A DNA stretch of 64,000 nt. It comes from Bilabrum cf. latius. Lineage: Eukaryota > Bigyra: Bicosoecida > Bigyra > Bicosoecida. This document shows, one piece after another, positions 1 to 13,700 of the stretch (the stretch's first letter is position 1; every line of letters begins with the position of its first letter). The stretch is from assembly GCA_965178125.1 (NCBI GenBank), contig OZ237774.1, forward strand, positions 248,001 to 312,000, read 5' to 3'. Below the pieces are notes generated by a model, which was not told the DNA's origin, made no database searches, and saw nothing but the letters and a program-made list of their open reading frames with translations. A program made the translations under genes and the position numbers.

Positions 1-211
1 GTGATGAACGCGCTGCGCACGCTCGTGCCCGACGATCGGTTCCAGGTGCAGGGCACCGCCAACCTGCTCGAGTCCACGGAGCTGGCAGCCGAGGGCATGC
101 TGGTGTTCTTCAACGCGAAGGCCGTGATCTCGATCGCGCTGTGCTTCTTCGCTGCGTGGCTGATTTTCTCTGCGACTATCCGTGAGAACTCGAGGGAGCT
201 GGGGGTGCAAT
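1..211 (+). CDS. FtsX-domain permease, partial exon
   Basis: Open from the left edge in frame 1. It encodes about 70 residues with one hydrophobic segment (AVISIALCFFAAWLIF) followed by TIRENSRELGV. That order, a membrane helix and then an IRENxxELGVLR-like stretch, is typical of the C-terminal permease half of FtsX/MacB-like ABC transporters, where the arginine-rich segment is the cytoplasmic coupling region. A splice donor (T|GTAAAT) at 212 ends the exon, and the rest of the gene would lie beyond an intron that I could not resolve. The gene begins upstream of the window. The family call rests on one short segment and is tentative. Confidence 0.45.
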
Positions 212-1245
212 GTAAATCCCGTCTTTCTCTTGCACAGTGCGCATCCGTCTAGATTTAGAATTCTACTTTGCCTAAGTAGGCCGTAACATCGATGAGATAC
301 GCCATCCCCTAGGGTGCTCGACATGACAACCCCGTGTTTCTAAATTGCATCGAGAGTGTCACATAAACAGAATACAAAATTGTGAGGTTGAGGTAATGAA
401 TACATGAATTGATTCGGCTCTTTCCTTTTATTTATTCCGTTGGTAACACTAGTAACAATCTAAAGATCATGTTGTATTGTCTTCGTAGTTCTTAAACAAG
501 CAGATAAATCAAACAAAATTTCAAATTCCTTTGTTTATCTGCGTTGGTAATTACATAGCAAACGACAAATTATATTATACAGAAAAGGCAGATATTTAGG
601 CGTTTACTTCAAAATGAAAGGAGGAATAGGCGAGACTGTAAGGGGAACAATAGACTTGAGGGTCCAGTTTATTGATGATAATTAATTGAAAGATGTATTC
701 TGACATGGTAGCGAATAGGTAGAGGCTCGCAAATTCAAAGTCAAAGTCGGCCACAACCAATGCAGGCCAACAAATCCAATCTATTTGATGAATTTATCGC
801 TTTGATATATTTTATCGTCATCAAACTTTTACCTTCTGCTAGCCTTCTTGCAATACTAGTTCTCTTTGGCAATAATCGAGCTTCCCATGTCATCCAAGCT
901 GTTACTGTGCACCGCCTTGGTTTGGCTGTGGTACCACTGGGGCTCTTGGAGTCTGCAGCTCGATATTCTCTCGCGCACATTCCTTTGCTCCTACCTAAAG
1001 ATTAATTCCGACCGCTTCATGTTCTATGCCTGTAATGGGCAAATCGGCATTCGCCACCGCCCCTACATCTGCATCCACTGCTTGTTGCCAACATTTTTGA
1101 AGCGAGTTCCCATTTCAGATAGTCAAGTGTGTATTTAGATTTTGTAGATGCTATTCGGTAGTTTTCGGAATGAAAACGATTTGAATCACATTTTGGTCGC
1201 CTTGAACCAGACACAAGCATAATTGATTCAAAACATCTTAAGAAT
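212..1245. other. AT-rich stretch without a supported gene
   Basis: This is clearly richer in A+T than the coding sequence around it. It probably holds an intron and perhaps small downstream exons of the FtsX-type gene, and the 3' flank of the convergent kinase gene. Open frames near 760-1138 contain hydrophobic runs but match nothing I recognise and lack the local coding bias. Confidence 0.4.
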
Positions 1246-3078
1246 TCAATTTTCACTACCTTCACGTCGTTTTTTGGCCTAACCGCCACCCTAAGGCAAA
1301 TCAGCTTCTTCACGCGATCGTTTCTTGCTTTCTGCAGACTCTGCGCTGTCCTTTAGCTGAGTTTTCACCTCGCCACGTTCTACTGCAGTAACACCATCGA
1401 ACCATTGATGATCAAGACAATCCTGAGCTGATATTCTTTTGGAAGCATCGGGACAAAGAAGTTGCCTAACAAGATCTTTAGCGTCGAGAGACACTGATGA
1501 CCAGTATTTCGAAGGGAAACTCCACTTGACACCCGATCCCAGCTTGTTGAGTGCCTCGTCGCTGAATGGAGGTCTACCTGACAATACAATGTACATGATG
1601 ACTCCAACTGACCACATATCTGCAGACAAGCCATACCTCCCGGCACCAAAGTGAGTGTCTTTACGTTCCAATACTTCTGGAGCAAAATACTGCGAAAAAA
1701 AGAAAAATTTATGAAATTTATTAACAGTTTATATACAAGAGGAAACATGAATTACGTAGAGAGGGCCTTTGTGCTCGCTCACCTGTGGAGATCCAACATA
1801 AGTTTTGAGCCCTTCGAACCCCAAGGTTCTTGCTACACCAAAGTCTGCAAGAACCGGCACCGTATCACAAGCTGGGTCTTCACTAGCAAGCAAAATGTTC
1901 TCAGGTTTCAAGTCCCTATGCATGATCTCCCGGTCGTGAAGATATTTGACAGCATCCAGAATTCCTTTCATGAGAACTTTTGCTCTGCTTTCCGGGTATG
2001 CACCTTTGTCAACAAGCCTATCGAATAGCTCACCACCTCGTATCAATTCCATGAAAATGTAAATTCGACGTGCAGACTACCGACAAGTTTCCAATCGAAC
2101 AATATTTTGATGTGAGATCGAGTGTAACAGCTTGACTTCCCGCATCAGTTGCCCAAGCCTAGCTTCCGGCAGCATTTGGTACTTTCTCTTCTCGATGATT
2201 TTACATGCATACTCGCGTCCCGTCTTTCGATCGATCGCCCGCTTCACACTTGCATAAGATCCAGATCCCAGTACTTCTCGAATGTCGAACTGCCTTGCTA
2301 CGCTTTGATCACTGACTATGCTGTCGAATTCAGAAGAGACACCGGAAATTGACGGCGCATGCTTGAGCGCGCCCCCAGTTGCAGCTTCGCCCGAGTCTCC
2401 CGCCAGGCCATGAGCTAGCACCTGCTAAAACACATAGCCGGCCTGTTTGTAGTGCGGGGCGTTTGGGGCAAGCAAGGCAACCTGCGAACCGAGGTAGAGC
2501 ACAATGCAATCGGGTTCTTAGATAGACAGAAGTCAAAGCTGTTTTGAACCCGGCAGGGGAATGCTCTCACTTCATCCCCAGAATGTACCTGTCGTGGCTC
2601 TCCTTTGATGAGGCGCATTGAGTTGACGTACGTGCCATTCGTGCTCCTGTCCGTGATGTACACCGCCGGTGTGGTGGTCCCTGCAGACTCTGGAGCTTTC
2701 GTGCTCATGATACAGTGTTTGCCACTGATGTGGGGATTCTCAATGACAACATCACACGTTTTAGACCTGCCCAGCAGGAATTGCTGCTTGGGATACGCTA
2801 ACTCGATCGTCTTGGTACCCCCTGCGGCTTCGTTCACAATTCAAAATTATCAGCTAGAGATGGCCTAGTACAACAAAGCAAGGATGGTTGCAATACTTAA
2901 GTTTATAAATCTCACCCTCGGTCGACAACGGAACCAGCTTTCCCCAGATTCTAGGAAGTTTAGGCGGCGGATCAATATCGCCCAAGGCCTGCGACTGCGG
3001 CATGGTTGCCTCGTCATAGTAGGCTTGTGTCGGGCCAACACTATCTTGACTTGGTTGTCCAGCTCCTGCATGCGCCAT
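1246..3078 (-). CDS. CHK2: FHA-domain checkpoint Ser/Thr kinase (CHK2/Rad53-like)
   Basis: Order of parts on the minus strand: a short N-terminus with SQ/TQ sites (QPSQDS, GPTQA, PQSQA), an FHA domain (GRSKTCDVVIENPHISGKHC, NGTYVN), then a CAMK-type kinase domain with GSGSYASVK, ACKIIEKRK, HRDLKPEN, ADFG, an APE-type loop (YFAPEVLE) and SADMWSVGVI. FHA then kinase with SQ/TQ sites is the CHK2 architecture, so a DNA-damage checkpoint kinase in the nucleus is expected. Introns seen at 2422-2570 and 1690-1782, with one between the SQ/TQ region and the FHA domain at about 2828-2919. TAG occurs in frame at 2077 (loop before the hinge strand IYIFMEL), 1291 and 1279. The protein ends at TGA 1246-1248 after a basic AKKRR tail. 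Start chosen at MAHAGAG, 3078. Confidence 0.85.
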
Positions 3079-3434
3079 CGTTGCGCAGAACTGAACCGTA
3101 GAATGTCGACAAAAAGAAGCCAAGATCGGTTCGTCTGTTTCAAATAACACTTCTTGCTGTATACGGTCAGCTAGCAACAAAGCTGTGGCTTGTGAGGTAT
3201 ATGCGACTTATCAACTGGCAGAAGCCACGCTTTCTTGGCAAACGTAGACAAACGAACGGTACCTTTAGGGCAAATTAGCAGCTTCTCTTGAGTTGCCGCC
3301 AGTGTGACGAGTCGGAGTTGATCCACCCGTTGGTGGTTCGTTCGTTCGGTGTATCCTCGTGCGCCTCAAAGTTTCCTTCGCGCCTAGCACTATAGCCTGC
3401 CAATGCTATCACTCTAAAATCATACAATTTATTG
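3079..3434. promoter_or_regulatory. Divergent intergenic region
   Basis: About 355 bases lie between the kinase start and the plus-strand gene at 3435, so both are probably driven from here. It includes GTGTGACGAGT at about 3303-3313, one of the dispersed words described in the findings. No TATA box or other core element stands out. Confidence 0.3.
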
Positions 3435-4589
3435 ATGAGCGCCCCAGGCAAGTTGCTATCATGTTCGGAGCAGCAAGTCAGCGACGAATTCCTCCGGACT
3501 TCAACTGCAACTACTGATGATCAGATTCGTTCGAGCAGCGGGGCCCCGGTACTGAGGGAGCTTCTACTAGCAAGAAAGTCAACTGGTGGTTGGAAGGGAT
3601 TCGTTAGCTTCGCCGGCAGAGATGACCGCCTTCGCAAGACGAGACTTCAGCTTGTGCTTTCCGGCGTTAGCCTGGGCGAGAATCGGCTCGCTGACGATCT
3701 CGGGGCATTCTCAGCATCATCATCATCGTTGTCTTCTTCCCTGGAGAGCACTACTTCTGACTCTTCCAGCGGCGAGGACGAAAGCGAGCAGGACGGCTGC
3801 CCCAGGACTTCTTACAGCCGGAGCATGAGCTCTCTTACTCAGGCTGGAACGAGCAAGGAACGAGCAGGGCGGTCACGTGATGTTGTTGATATTGCTGCTG
3901 CCGCTGCTACTTCTGCTGGTGGCGACAATTGTGGTGCTCAGGGAGTTCATGACACACTGACCCAGGCCCAGGCTGCTGCACGCCCTCGCCCAGCACCGAG
4001 TGCCGCCAGTCACAGGCACAGAGAGGCAGGCAGGGGCAGGGGCAGGGGCAGAGAGACTGGCAGGGGCACGAAAATGAGCTAGACAAGGAGCAGACTCGAT
4101 GACCGGCCCGCAAGCTGGCAGACCTCATAGACCCCATAGGCCGCTTCTCGTAGTAGTGGTGGTGGCAGCACGCCCGGGGCTGGGCATCCTCATAGCTCCA
4201 GAAATGGTCGCCGGGGGCCAGTCAGGTCTGTGTCCCGCGGTGTGACGAGTGAATCGGCCCCGGTCATGACCCTCCGCGGCATGTCTTGCGACCCCCGCGC
4301 CCCGGAAGGCACGCACGGCATGGGTCCTTTCTGGAGGCATGGGCCGAGCACTCGTTACACTTCCATCTCGGTCAGGGCACGGTCTGGGCTTGAAGTGAGG
4401 CCGGGCAGTGGCATGAAATCATTTGCATCAGGTGGCAGCAGGAGGACGATGATCAGTGAGAGCCACACGAGGAGGAGGCAGGGCGGTGCCGCCCTTGGGG
4501 TGCGTGGACACACGGGCAGTACTGGTGCTGGTGCTGGTGCTGGCACCTTTGGGCACGCACGATTCAGTGGAACCGGGGGATACACGTGA
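3435..4589 (+). CDS. Ser/Arg/Gly-rich disordered protein
   Basis: A single open frame of about 384 residues when TAG is read as sense (in-frame TAG at 4080, 4128 and 4137), ending at TGA 4587-4589. Composition is low complexity: serine runs near residues 95-125, an alanine run, then a Gly-Arg tract (GRGRGRGRETGRG) and RS-rich sequence. RG and RS tracts of this kind occur in RNA-binding or nucleolar proteins, but no domain is recognisable, so function is unknown. Frame, base composition and a TGA end that stops just short of the convergent giant gene support a real gene. It contains GTGTGACGAGTG at about 4241, here encoding VTSE. Confidence 0.6.
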
Positions 4590-4755
4590 GTGCAGTATCT
4601 CTATATGTGCATAATGTGCGTTCAATACTTTGCAATAATAAATCGGCGCAAGTCATAAAATTCTGCTATACAATCTGTGTGCGCGTTGCAGGGCACCCGA
4701 TCGGATCACGTCAAGACCGAGCCGTTGCATCGCAACCGATGCTGCTACTCACTCG

Positions 4756-7700
4756 TCACACCACCCAGTACACACCCCCTTTTGCTCCCGGGAGCTGTAT
4801 GCCCAGTGAGGCCGCAATGCCCCCCTCGACCGCGGCCTCATCATCCCCGTCGCTGCCACCTCCGTCACCCATCCCACCACCACCCCCGAAGTCCACTTCA
4901 TCTTGCCTGCTTGCCCGTGCACTGGTGGAGGCCCTGGAAGCGGCACGGGGAGAGGGCAAGGGGGAGGCACAGGGCGAGAGAAACACATCCTCCTCCTGCT
5001 GTTTCTGATGCTGCTGCTGCTCCTGTTGCGCATCGTCGCATTCCTCCGCTGGTTCCACGGCGCTTTCTCCTGCTACGGCAGATCCCTGCGCAGCACTAAT
5101 TGCGAGATCCTCCGACTTTGACCACCTCCGCGGCTTCGACCTGCCCGCGGATCGCGCCACTCCCACGCCTCTCCTGCCCCCACGCCCCACCCGCCTCCCT
5201 ACCGATGTGCTCCGAAATGCGGCTAGCCCAGCTAACGAGCCACCAGCACCGCTGGATGCTGTTGCCGGTGCTGATGCCTCCTTAAGTGGCATATTCTTTC
5301 CATCCCCTCCACTCATCACACCTCTTCCCGGCTTGATCCCGTCCTCGCCCCCGGCCACAGGTAGAGTCCCGCCGCGGCCACCGCCCCACAGCATCTGCAG
5401 CAGCGATCCACCGGTGGACTGCTCTGCTACTGGTGCCTTCGCCGGATAGTCTGCCGTATCTGTACCATCGCCGTGCACTGCGCCCACAGCCTCGAGATCA
5501 ACGAGCCTCCGCTCGCGAGTCGTTGGTCCACCGGTGGATTGGGGCGGGGACACGAGCACCCGAGGCGCGCTCGCCGAACCGCCTGCGTGGATCGAACGCT
5601 TGCTCGATGCTCGCGGGCTGCACTGCACTGCATCGCAAGCAGAGTTCTCCATGGTATGTCCCTTCTCATTCCGAGTTGATGCTTGCCTTGAGGCCGCATC
5701 TGGTGCATCGGCACCACCGCTGCCGCGCGTGCCCGCAACTGGGTTGACTCGAACAAAGACGTCACCAGGGCCCATGGCACCAATCGGTGCTGCCCTGCCA
5801 CCACCAACGCTGCCACTGCTGAGCTCATCAAGCAGGTGGCTGGTCTTCGAGTGCCTGGCGCGGCGGGGCACGGCTCCGGGTCCGCTCGCCTCTGCTCCAC
5901 CAGCTCCGTCAGATGCACCCGCCTCGGGTTGCCCCGTGACACCGTCCTTGGAGCCGGATTGTTTCGATTCCGAGTGCTCGTATCTCCCCGCGGGTGCTTC
6001 ATCAAGCTCGGGCACGGCCAGCAATCGCCTGCCGCCTGCACCTGCCACTCCACTAGACGGAGAAACGATCACCAGAGCATCGTCTCCTGCTCCAGCCCTG
6101 CCTGGGGATGGAGACGACAGCAGCAGCTAGCCGTGAAAGCCACCACCGCGCGAGGGGGAGGTCAATAGCCCCTTCTGACTGGCAGGCGATGCATCCAGCG
6201 ACCTGCATCCCGCTGTCCGTACTCGCGTGGGGGTGGAAGCTGGGCTCCTGGACGGCCGCCTGTCTCGGAAGACCGCCCCTGTTGCCAGCATGTCCCTACA
6301 GCTGGCCATTTCAAGCGTCTGACGCCTGTGACGTTCCTGAGGCGATCCCGCCGGCTTCAAGGGCGGCTTGCTGCTCCCTCGATCCACCTTGTCCCCAGGC
6401 GCCTGCTTCTCGCTCGCCTCACGCATCCGGGCCACTGCTGCCAGCGTGGAGGCGCGCTTGAGCGGATCTTGCGCGGCGTCGGGTGCAGACCCGCCTTGTG
6501 CTGCACTTGAGCCGTCCAATTTTACAGCATTCTCACAGAGCAGTGGGTTTCCACTCATTGCAAGTTCCCGCCTGCTGGCGGGATCTGCGCCGCGGATGGC
6601 CGTGTGCAGCCGCATACCATTCTATGTACCACCTCCACCTCCCACCACCACGGCCGTGGCTTTCACCGGACTGAGTATGGCTCCCAGGATGGATTTCTTC
6701 CCTGCCTTTCCTTCTCCTGCGCCATCCGTACCGCCTCCATCTTCATCCTGGTTATCGTCCTCCAGATACCTGCACCACATCGCCGCCCCGATGCACATGG
6801 CACACGCAGCCAAGACGCTTCCGCTTATGATCAGACTCAGCGCAAGCACGCTCAGAACTGGACCCCCGTGCCCATCTAACTCATCCCTTCCGTTGACACC
6901 CCCCTCCATAGACATGCCCCCATGGAGGGGACCGCACACCAGCCTGGGGTCAGGCCCGCTGCACCCCGCGTGGGCGATTCGCACGGGCGGCGTCCACATT
7001 ACGTGGCCACTGTCGCTATCGCTAGTGTTCGCTCGTGCCAGGGACAACGGCAGGCGAGTCACCACATACACCTCCTTCAGTCCACCGGTGGAACTCACGA
7101 GGATAGACCGCGACTCCAGCCGACGGAACGTGACCTTGGCCCCTGCCGTGCCGTTCGAGCCTCCACCCGCGGCGCACTCCAGCTGAGCCGTCTCCATCCA
7201 CAGCTCGCTGGTGCTGGTATTCCCTGCTGCATCAGGGCATGGTGTTGGCGCAGCCACTCTTGAAACAAGTACTATGGATGCATTGGCAAGCTGCTCGATC
7301 CCCGCAGTAGAGCGCAGCTGCATGGCGAAAGTGGGGGACAGCTGCCGCTGCATGCTTTGCGCAATGTGCGCCTAGATTCGCACGGGAGCTGTCGTCAAAG
7401 TGATGGAAGCCCCTACTCCCGTGTTGCCTCCCGCATCGACGATTACAACCCGAGTAGAGGAGGGCCACAGACCGCCTTGAATCGATTCACTTGACTGGAC
7501 CAGAGGCACTGTACGCTGATACAGCGCTTTCACAGAGAGACCGGTGAGATCGGCATCGGACAATGGCACAGACACGGACTTTGATGGCAGCACTGCCGTA
7601 TGAGGGGCCGTTTGCAACAGATGCGCAGCAACACTGCTATCCGATGAACCTGCAAACATGCACCCATCATTACTGGAAGCGCACGACCCGTCTCTGCACG

Positions 7701-10700
7701 TGATCTCGCTGTCGAGACACGCGAATTGGGCAGCAGCAGCAGTCGGCAGCGAGATCACAGGCCCCGTGGCGTGCACCGCGACTATACCCGCATCCATGGC
7801 GGAGTTGCCCGACAGGATTGCCTCGTCCCACAGATCCGCTGTTCCCTGGCACGCCGGCGGCATTCGCCCAGTGCCCGGCACCAGTGGCACATGGCTGGAT
7901 GCAGCGCGCAGAGCACCAGATTCATCCCCAGCTGCGACGTATTGGAAAGCGTCCTCGTCAGTCATTGCCTTGTCCCCTCTCCACAGAGTCGCAGGAAGCC
8001 CAAGTGCGAGCAGGTCCTGTTCGTCTTCCCCCAAAGAATCTCTAGGACAGTCCCACGGGAACTCCACGCACCCAGTGCCGGCACCAGGGCAACTGATGGG
8101 GGCCGATGGGTTGCTGCACTCGGGCTGGAGGTAGCCTAGCTCGAGTGACTGGCGAGCTGCAACGCCGCCCGCATGCACCATCCCGGAGCACCCATCGGCG
8201 CGTGGAGCGCATCGCCCAAGGACAGGGCAGAACGAATACCCAGCTGGTGAGCCAGCACAGGACTCGAGCGTGCTTGCACTCCAGAACTCTGCGGGGGGCA
8301 GGGTGCGGGACAGACTAGTCGAGGCGATTGCAGAGCTCCCATGGGCTGTTGCAGCGGCTATGTCCAGTGCCTGCTGTGTGATGTTCGCCTGAAGCTGTCC
8401 GCTATGCTCGAGGATAGCAGGGAGTGCGATTGCTATTGTGCCGCCAGTTGCAGCCGGGTCCACACGCCCATCTCGGCTCGTATCCACAGGAAGATGCAGC
8501 ACGATACTGAGGTAGCGCCAGGAGAGCAGACCCCCAATGAGGGTCCCGCTGACAGTATTGCTCATGGGTCCAGAACCCTACTTTAAGCGCAAGGCCGCAG
8601 CTGAGCATGCCTGCAATACTGAGACGTTTGCGGGCAACGAAGCTGGGGCGAGCAGATCAACCAAACCCATCTAGTGATACGGGACCGCCAGGTCGGGCTG
8701 GAGCAGACGAACGCATCGCGTTGGCATGACAGTTGCTTCCACTGCAACCAGTGCAGCCCCTTCCACTTCCTCCTGGATGTTAGAGTTCCCCAGCTCTACC
8801 TAGAATTCCTCGGCATCCTGGATTGCCGATAGCGCGACCGTGCGAAGCGAGACGAGGCCCAGCTGCGCCACGTGAGCAACACTCTCACTAGAATGCACGC
8901 GTACGGACAGCAACGTGGACGCTCCGTCGCTTTGGATCTTTCTTAAAACCACACTAGCTCTTCCTGGATTCATGGCATGCACACGGACAGCCACGTGGCT
9001 GCAAGTGATCTGCGCCCTCACCTGGGACGCTCCGGGCATACCCTCCACGGGCGATGAGGAATCATGACTGCTCGTGGTATCGGTTTGGATAGAGCAGCCC
9101 TCGAGTTCTAGTTCCGACGCTGTGACAAGTGCGCGGTCTGCTGCATCTGCTTCGATCGATAATGCGAGCCCAGGGCCCCATGCCACGAGGCCAGCGCCTT
9201 TGATATCACCCAGGCTCGCCGTCGTAGGCAACTGCCCAATCCATCGAACAGTCGCATTGTGTGCGCCCAATGCGGCCGCATTTGCGGTTGCGGGCTGGTT
9301 CGAAAGGATCCATGCCGCGGTCTCAACAGCAACGGCCTGTCGAATGAAAGCAGTCTCCCCTGCAAGGAGATCGATGGAGCGGGCTGCACCGTCGCTCTGT
9401 TCGGTCGTTGATACGCCTGCTGTGGCATTCCCACCAGCACTTCTCCCTTGCTCTGACAATTCAGCACGGATGGCATCGACTATCAGGCTGCCCACAGTAG
9501 CCCCACTACTCCCGTCAATGACATTGACCATGGCGCTGCCTGGCAACTGGCACTGCACGCTCACAGCTGGTCCTGCCGGCCAAGTTAGTACCTGAAGGGT
9601 CGCATTGCATGCAGATGCTCCGGGTAAGCTCGTCCCATTGTCAGACGCACGCATCGCTTCCACGCTCAACTGGGATGCATCGGACCAAAGGTTGGCACCA
9701 GCACTGTCAAACAGTCTCAATCCGACCAACGATGCGTGTGCACTTCCGGCCTCTACTGTCAGAATATTGTCCGTCAGAGTCAAGGCAGAGTCAACATTCG
9801 TCCAACGAGCTTTCGCGGGGTCTGCATGACTTCTAGGCAGCTTCAGCAAGCCTAGCTCGTCTGTTCCTGCACCGAATACAACAGCTGCCTGGGAACCGCC
9901 CACCAGCCTGCCTCCGAACCAGATCCTCGTCACATAGTCAGCTCCGCTTTGCAAACACGAAGCATTGATTTGAATGGCAGCAAAGCCAAGCGGGTTGCTC
10001 GCCAGCTCTACCTCCGAGACGTTGTGCTGCAGGCTAGCTGTCACCAACGAGCAGCCCGACTCGTTGGATGCCGCCTCTGCACCAACCAGTCTCACCCACA
10101 CGTCGCTCGCCCTTACGTTGAGACCGTTGACAGGCTCGAACAAGAGCCATACGTCGCCATCCTGCTGCTGCTCGCCCCCCACAATCGTGTCACAGGGAGG
10201 CACATCCGCTGCCATACCTCCGAGCAGGTCGCACAGAGCCCGCACCATAGGCCCCTGCACACTGTCGGGCTCGGTCCCGGGCACGTGCGATACATCCCCC
10301 CACTGTGGTACAAGGTCGCTGCGAAAGATTGGCAGCTGAGTGCTCAGATCAACTCGCACCAAGTCAAGGTCCCGCCCTACGGTGGTGTTCACGTGCACGC
10401 TCTGCGTCTCCATTGGCAGCTCGTGGGGCGCTGATGGGGTCGTCCCGCCGGACTAATGTACGACAATGCGGTACGCAGTTCCATTGAGACACGTTGTAGT
10501 GCCGTGGCTTTGCTGCTGACAAAGGGTCAGTGTCAGCTCCAGCAGGCGGGTATGGCCCGTGCATGGTGCCGCCACATCGAACACATACTTGGCTCCACCA
10601 CCAAACGCCGCGGCTGCTACGGTTGTTGCCGATACGAGAGACCCTATATTCACATCCACAATCTCCCCAGCGTTTCCTCCGCTCAGGAATGGAACGGTCG

Positions 10701-13700
10701 CTACTAGCCCGCTAGTAGATGCAACAGCACCACTAGGCACACCCTAGTCCTCACCTGCTACTGCTGTGCCAATCAACACCTCCGCGGGTGGCGATACACC
10801 ACTGGCAAGCCAGACCGCGCCTACGTTTACTACCTGCATCTCTCTCGGACTCGCAAGCGGCAGAGGGATGCGCCTCCCGGTTACATCTTGCAGCAGGACC
10901 TCCATTGCTGTTCGCCTTCCACAGGTGACTGGCAGCAGCCTGGATTCGTCATCCGCAGGGGATGTGTGCATCATAGCCTCACGATCTCCAGCGGAATATG
11001 CTGAGCTGGATTCTAATTGCAATAGGGTTGTGCTTGGGCTTGCGGTCTGGCTGGACAGCACCTGCACGGGCATGGACTGCACCTTCTTCTGCACCCCACC
11101 CTGCTCCCATGTCAGCCTGTAGGCAATCGTGTCAATCGAAGGCGGGAAACAGCCTCCGATCCGGAAGTGCATTTGGTGCATGCCGCGACTGGTCACACTA
11201 TCCAACGTATCGATCGAGTCGTATGCAACGGCTAGCTCAGTACACCCAAGCAGATTGCCGGACTCCACGACCGCAGCACTGCGAGCCATCGAACCATTGG
11301 GATGCACGGTCATAATTGCCTCTCCATTGTCGGCATCCAATACCTCGAATCTTAGTCCGTATGCACCTAGCAAATCAGCCTCCTCTCCTGTACCACTACT
11401 GCCTGCAGCATCTGCCCCGAGGCCACAGCCACCGGGCAGCTGCAGCCCGTGCTCGGTTCGGAAGCTCACTGCCACTGAATTGAGCCCACGCCGGGATTCT
11501 ACACCCACTTCCAAACCGTTTAAAACGGCGACAGCTCCAGCCCCTTCGAAATGCGTCATGCGAGGATTGCACGGCACGAGTGGAATGACCAAGCCGGCAT
11601 CCGCTCCAGTGCTATCTGCATACAAGGCCACCAGCTCGCACGACTCCAGAGTAATTCCAGCCAGACTGTCATTGGACAGGCTGTTCAGGGCACCGGCATC
11701 CATGGCAGCATGCTCCAGCAGCTCCACCTGCGCATATTGTGGCCTCAACGCTCGTGCCTTCGCCCCGCATCCCGCCCGGCTCGGGATCGCCAGGAATGGC
11801 CGCAAGGTCACCCCGCCCAGTGTGTGGGCGCCTCGGATTCCGATAGTTAGCTCCTGTAAGTCAGAGCTCCCTTGAGCTGACTGGGACTCAATATATACCT
11901 CTAATGGTCCAGCTACGCACTGCCTGTCTCCAGTTCCACCGTTCGAAGCACGCGTGCACATGACTGGCATGACCCCGATGGGCAACCGACCGGCTTCCAG
12001 GCGAGTAAGGTCGTTGCCATGCATGTCTTTCAACTGTACACTGGCAAGTAGCTCTGTTTTGGTGTCGTTCATAAGACTAGTTGCGCGGGTAAGGACGGCA
12101 CTTGGACCTGCAGGGTGCACCTCAAGAGATAGTCCAGAGGCAGATGGCACGTCACCGTGCTCCAGCCCCAAACCACTTGGGACAATGTGTGCAGGCAGGG
12201 ACAGCTACAGGCTGCCATGGCTGGTCACGGGCAATCGCTGCACCGAAACTCCTGGTTCGTCAGCCAAGGGCATGCACAATTGCTGTGTCGGGTCTAGTTG
12301 GCCCCTGTCCAGGTTACACGAGAGCTGTCCGTGTTGTGCCGTGAGCACTGTGCATTTGGCGGGATACCAGCACATGTCACTCGACTGCATGTTATCGAGC
12401 AACTGTCCGTTCAGTTGCAGATCAGCCGTACTGTTCGCATCAATGGCCGCAAAGATGGACCGGTTCACCGATATCTGCCCGCCCGCGCGTCCCAGCGCAG
12501 GCAAGGAGGTCACCAGAGCCCCATCCCTGGACTTGACAGTGATACCCATGAATACAGCAGAGTGCGGCTTTGCATCATAGGTCAAGATCGAGTCGTTGAA
12601 AGCATCTGAATGTCCTAATGCTTGCATTGGGGAGATTCCGACCCCTATCTCCAGCTAGCTGAAGCTATCAATAGGCACCTATAGGGGCTCGAGCACCTCA
12701 AACGACGGTGCTGTCCCTTGGTCTCCATCGAGCGCGCCAGGGATCGGCAGGCCGCCCCAAGTCCACTGGTACTTACCAGGACTTGTAGGACGTACCACCT
12801 AGATTGATACACCTGCAGCATGTATGCCGTCAAGGGGGCTGGCACTGCTGCCCACCCATGCGGCACCCGCGACTTCTACTGGCATCTCGACAGTCTCGTG
12901 GTTACCGCCAGTGCCTGGGACAACCAGCCGAGCGCCCAAGCAGGCACGCGCTAACACCAGGGCTGCCGTCTGGTTCCAATCGTCACCCCGCTGGATTGCT
13001 TGCATCGCCCTGTGAAGATCCCTTGCATTCGTTGCAGAATCATTCAACCCACACGCTTGCAAAATTCCCACTGACGACTAAAACACAGCCGCAGCTACAC
13101 TCAGGGGCATGCCTCCCCCTCGTCCCCGAAGCAACAGACCGATCGTGTCTACGATCCCGCCTTCTACAGCCTCCTCGGGCTTGCCCCATGTCGGATCCAG
13201 CACGATTGAAGACGACATGTCAACTTCGGAAGGAAACGACGCCACATGCGCATCGCTGGATTGAGCTTGGTGAGCCTCATGCCATGCAATCAAGTCACTA
13301 GTATTGACCCCGATTGTGTCATTGCTACCCATGGCTCGAACCATCCTATATTCCACGGAGCAATTCACCGGCAGGTTCCCATCGTGCATGGTCGACCTTG
13401 CTGGAAGGGCGGCCATTGAGAGTGCATACGAAGCAGCTAGAGGCGTACCCATAGAGGGCGCGGGAGTCACGACCGAAGGGCATGCACCTGCAGCCACAAG
13501 CCCGCGCCAGCTTCCCACAGCATCGTCAAGCCACTCAGCAACTTGGAGTTCGGTCGAAACGTCTAGTGCAAGGGATGCAACCCGCTCGAGGGCTGCTGCA
13601 GTGGACTGCACCCCGGCGCATAGCATGAGCGGTGTCTCAACGCCGTCGATTCTGGCTCTGAATCGATACGCTCCAGCCACAGGCAAGTCTGCTTCAATGT

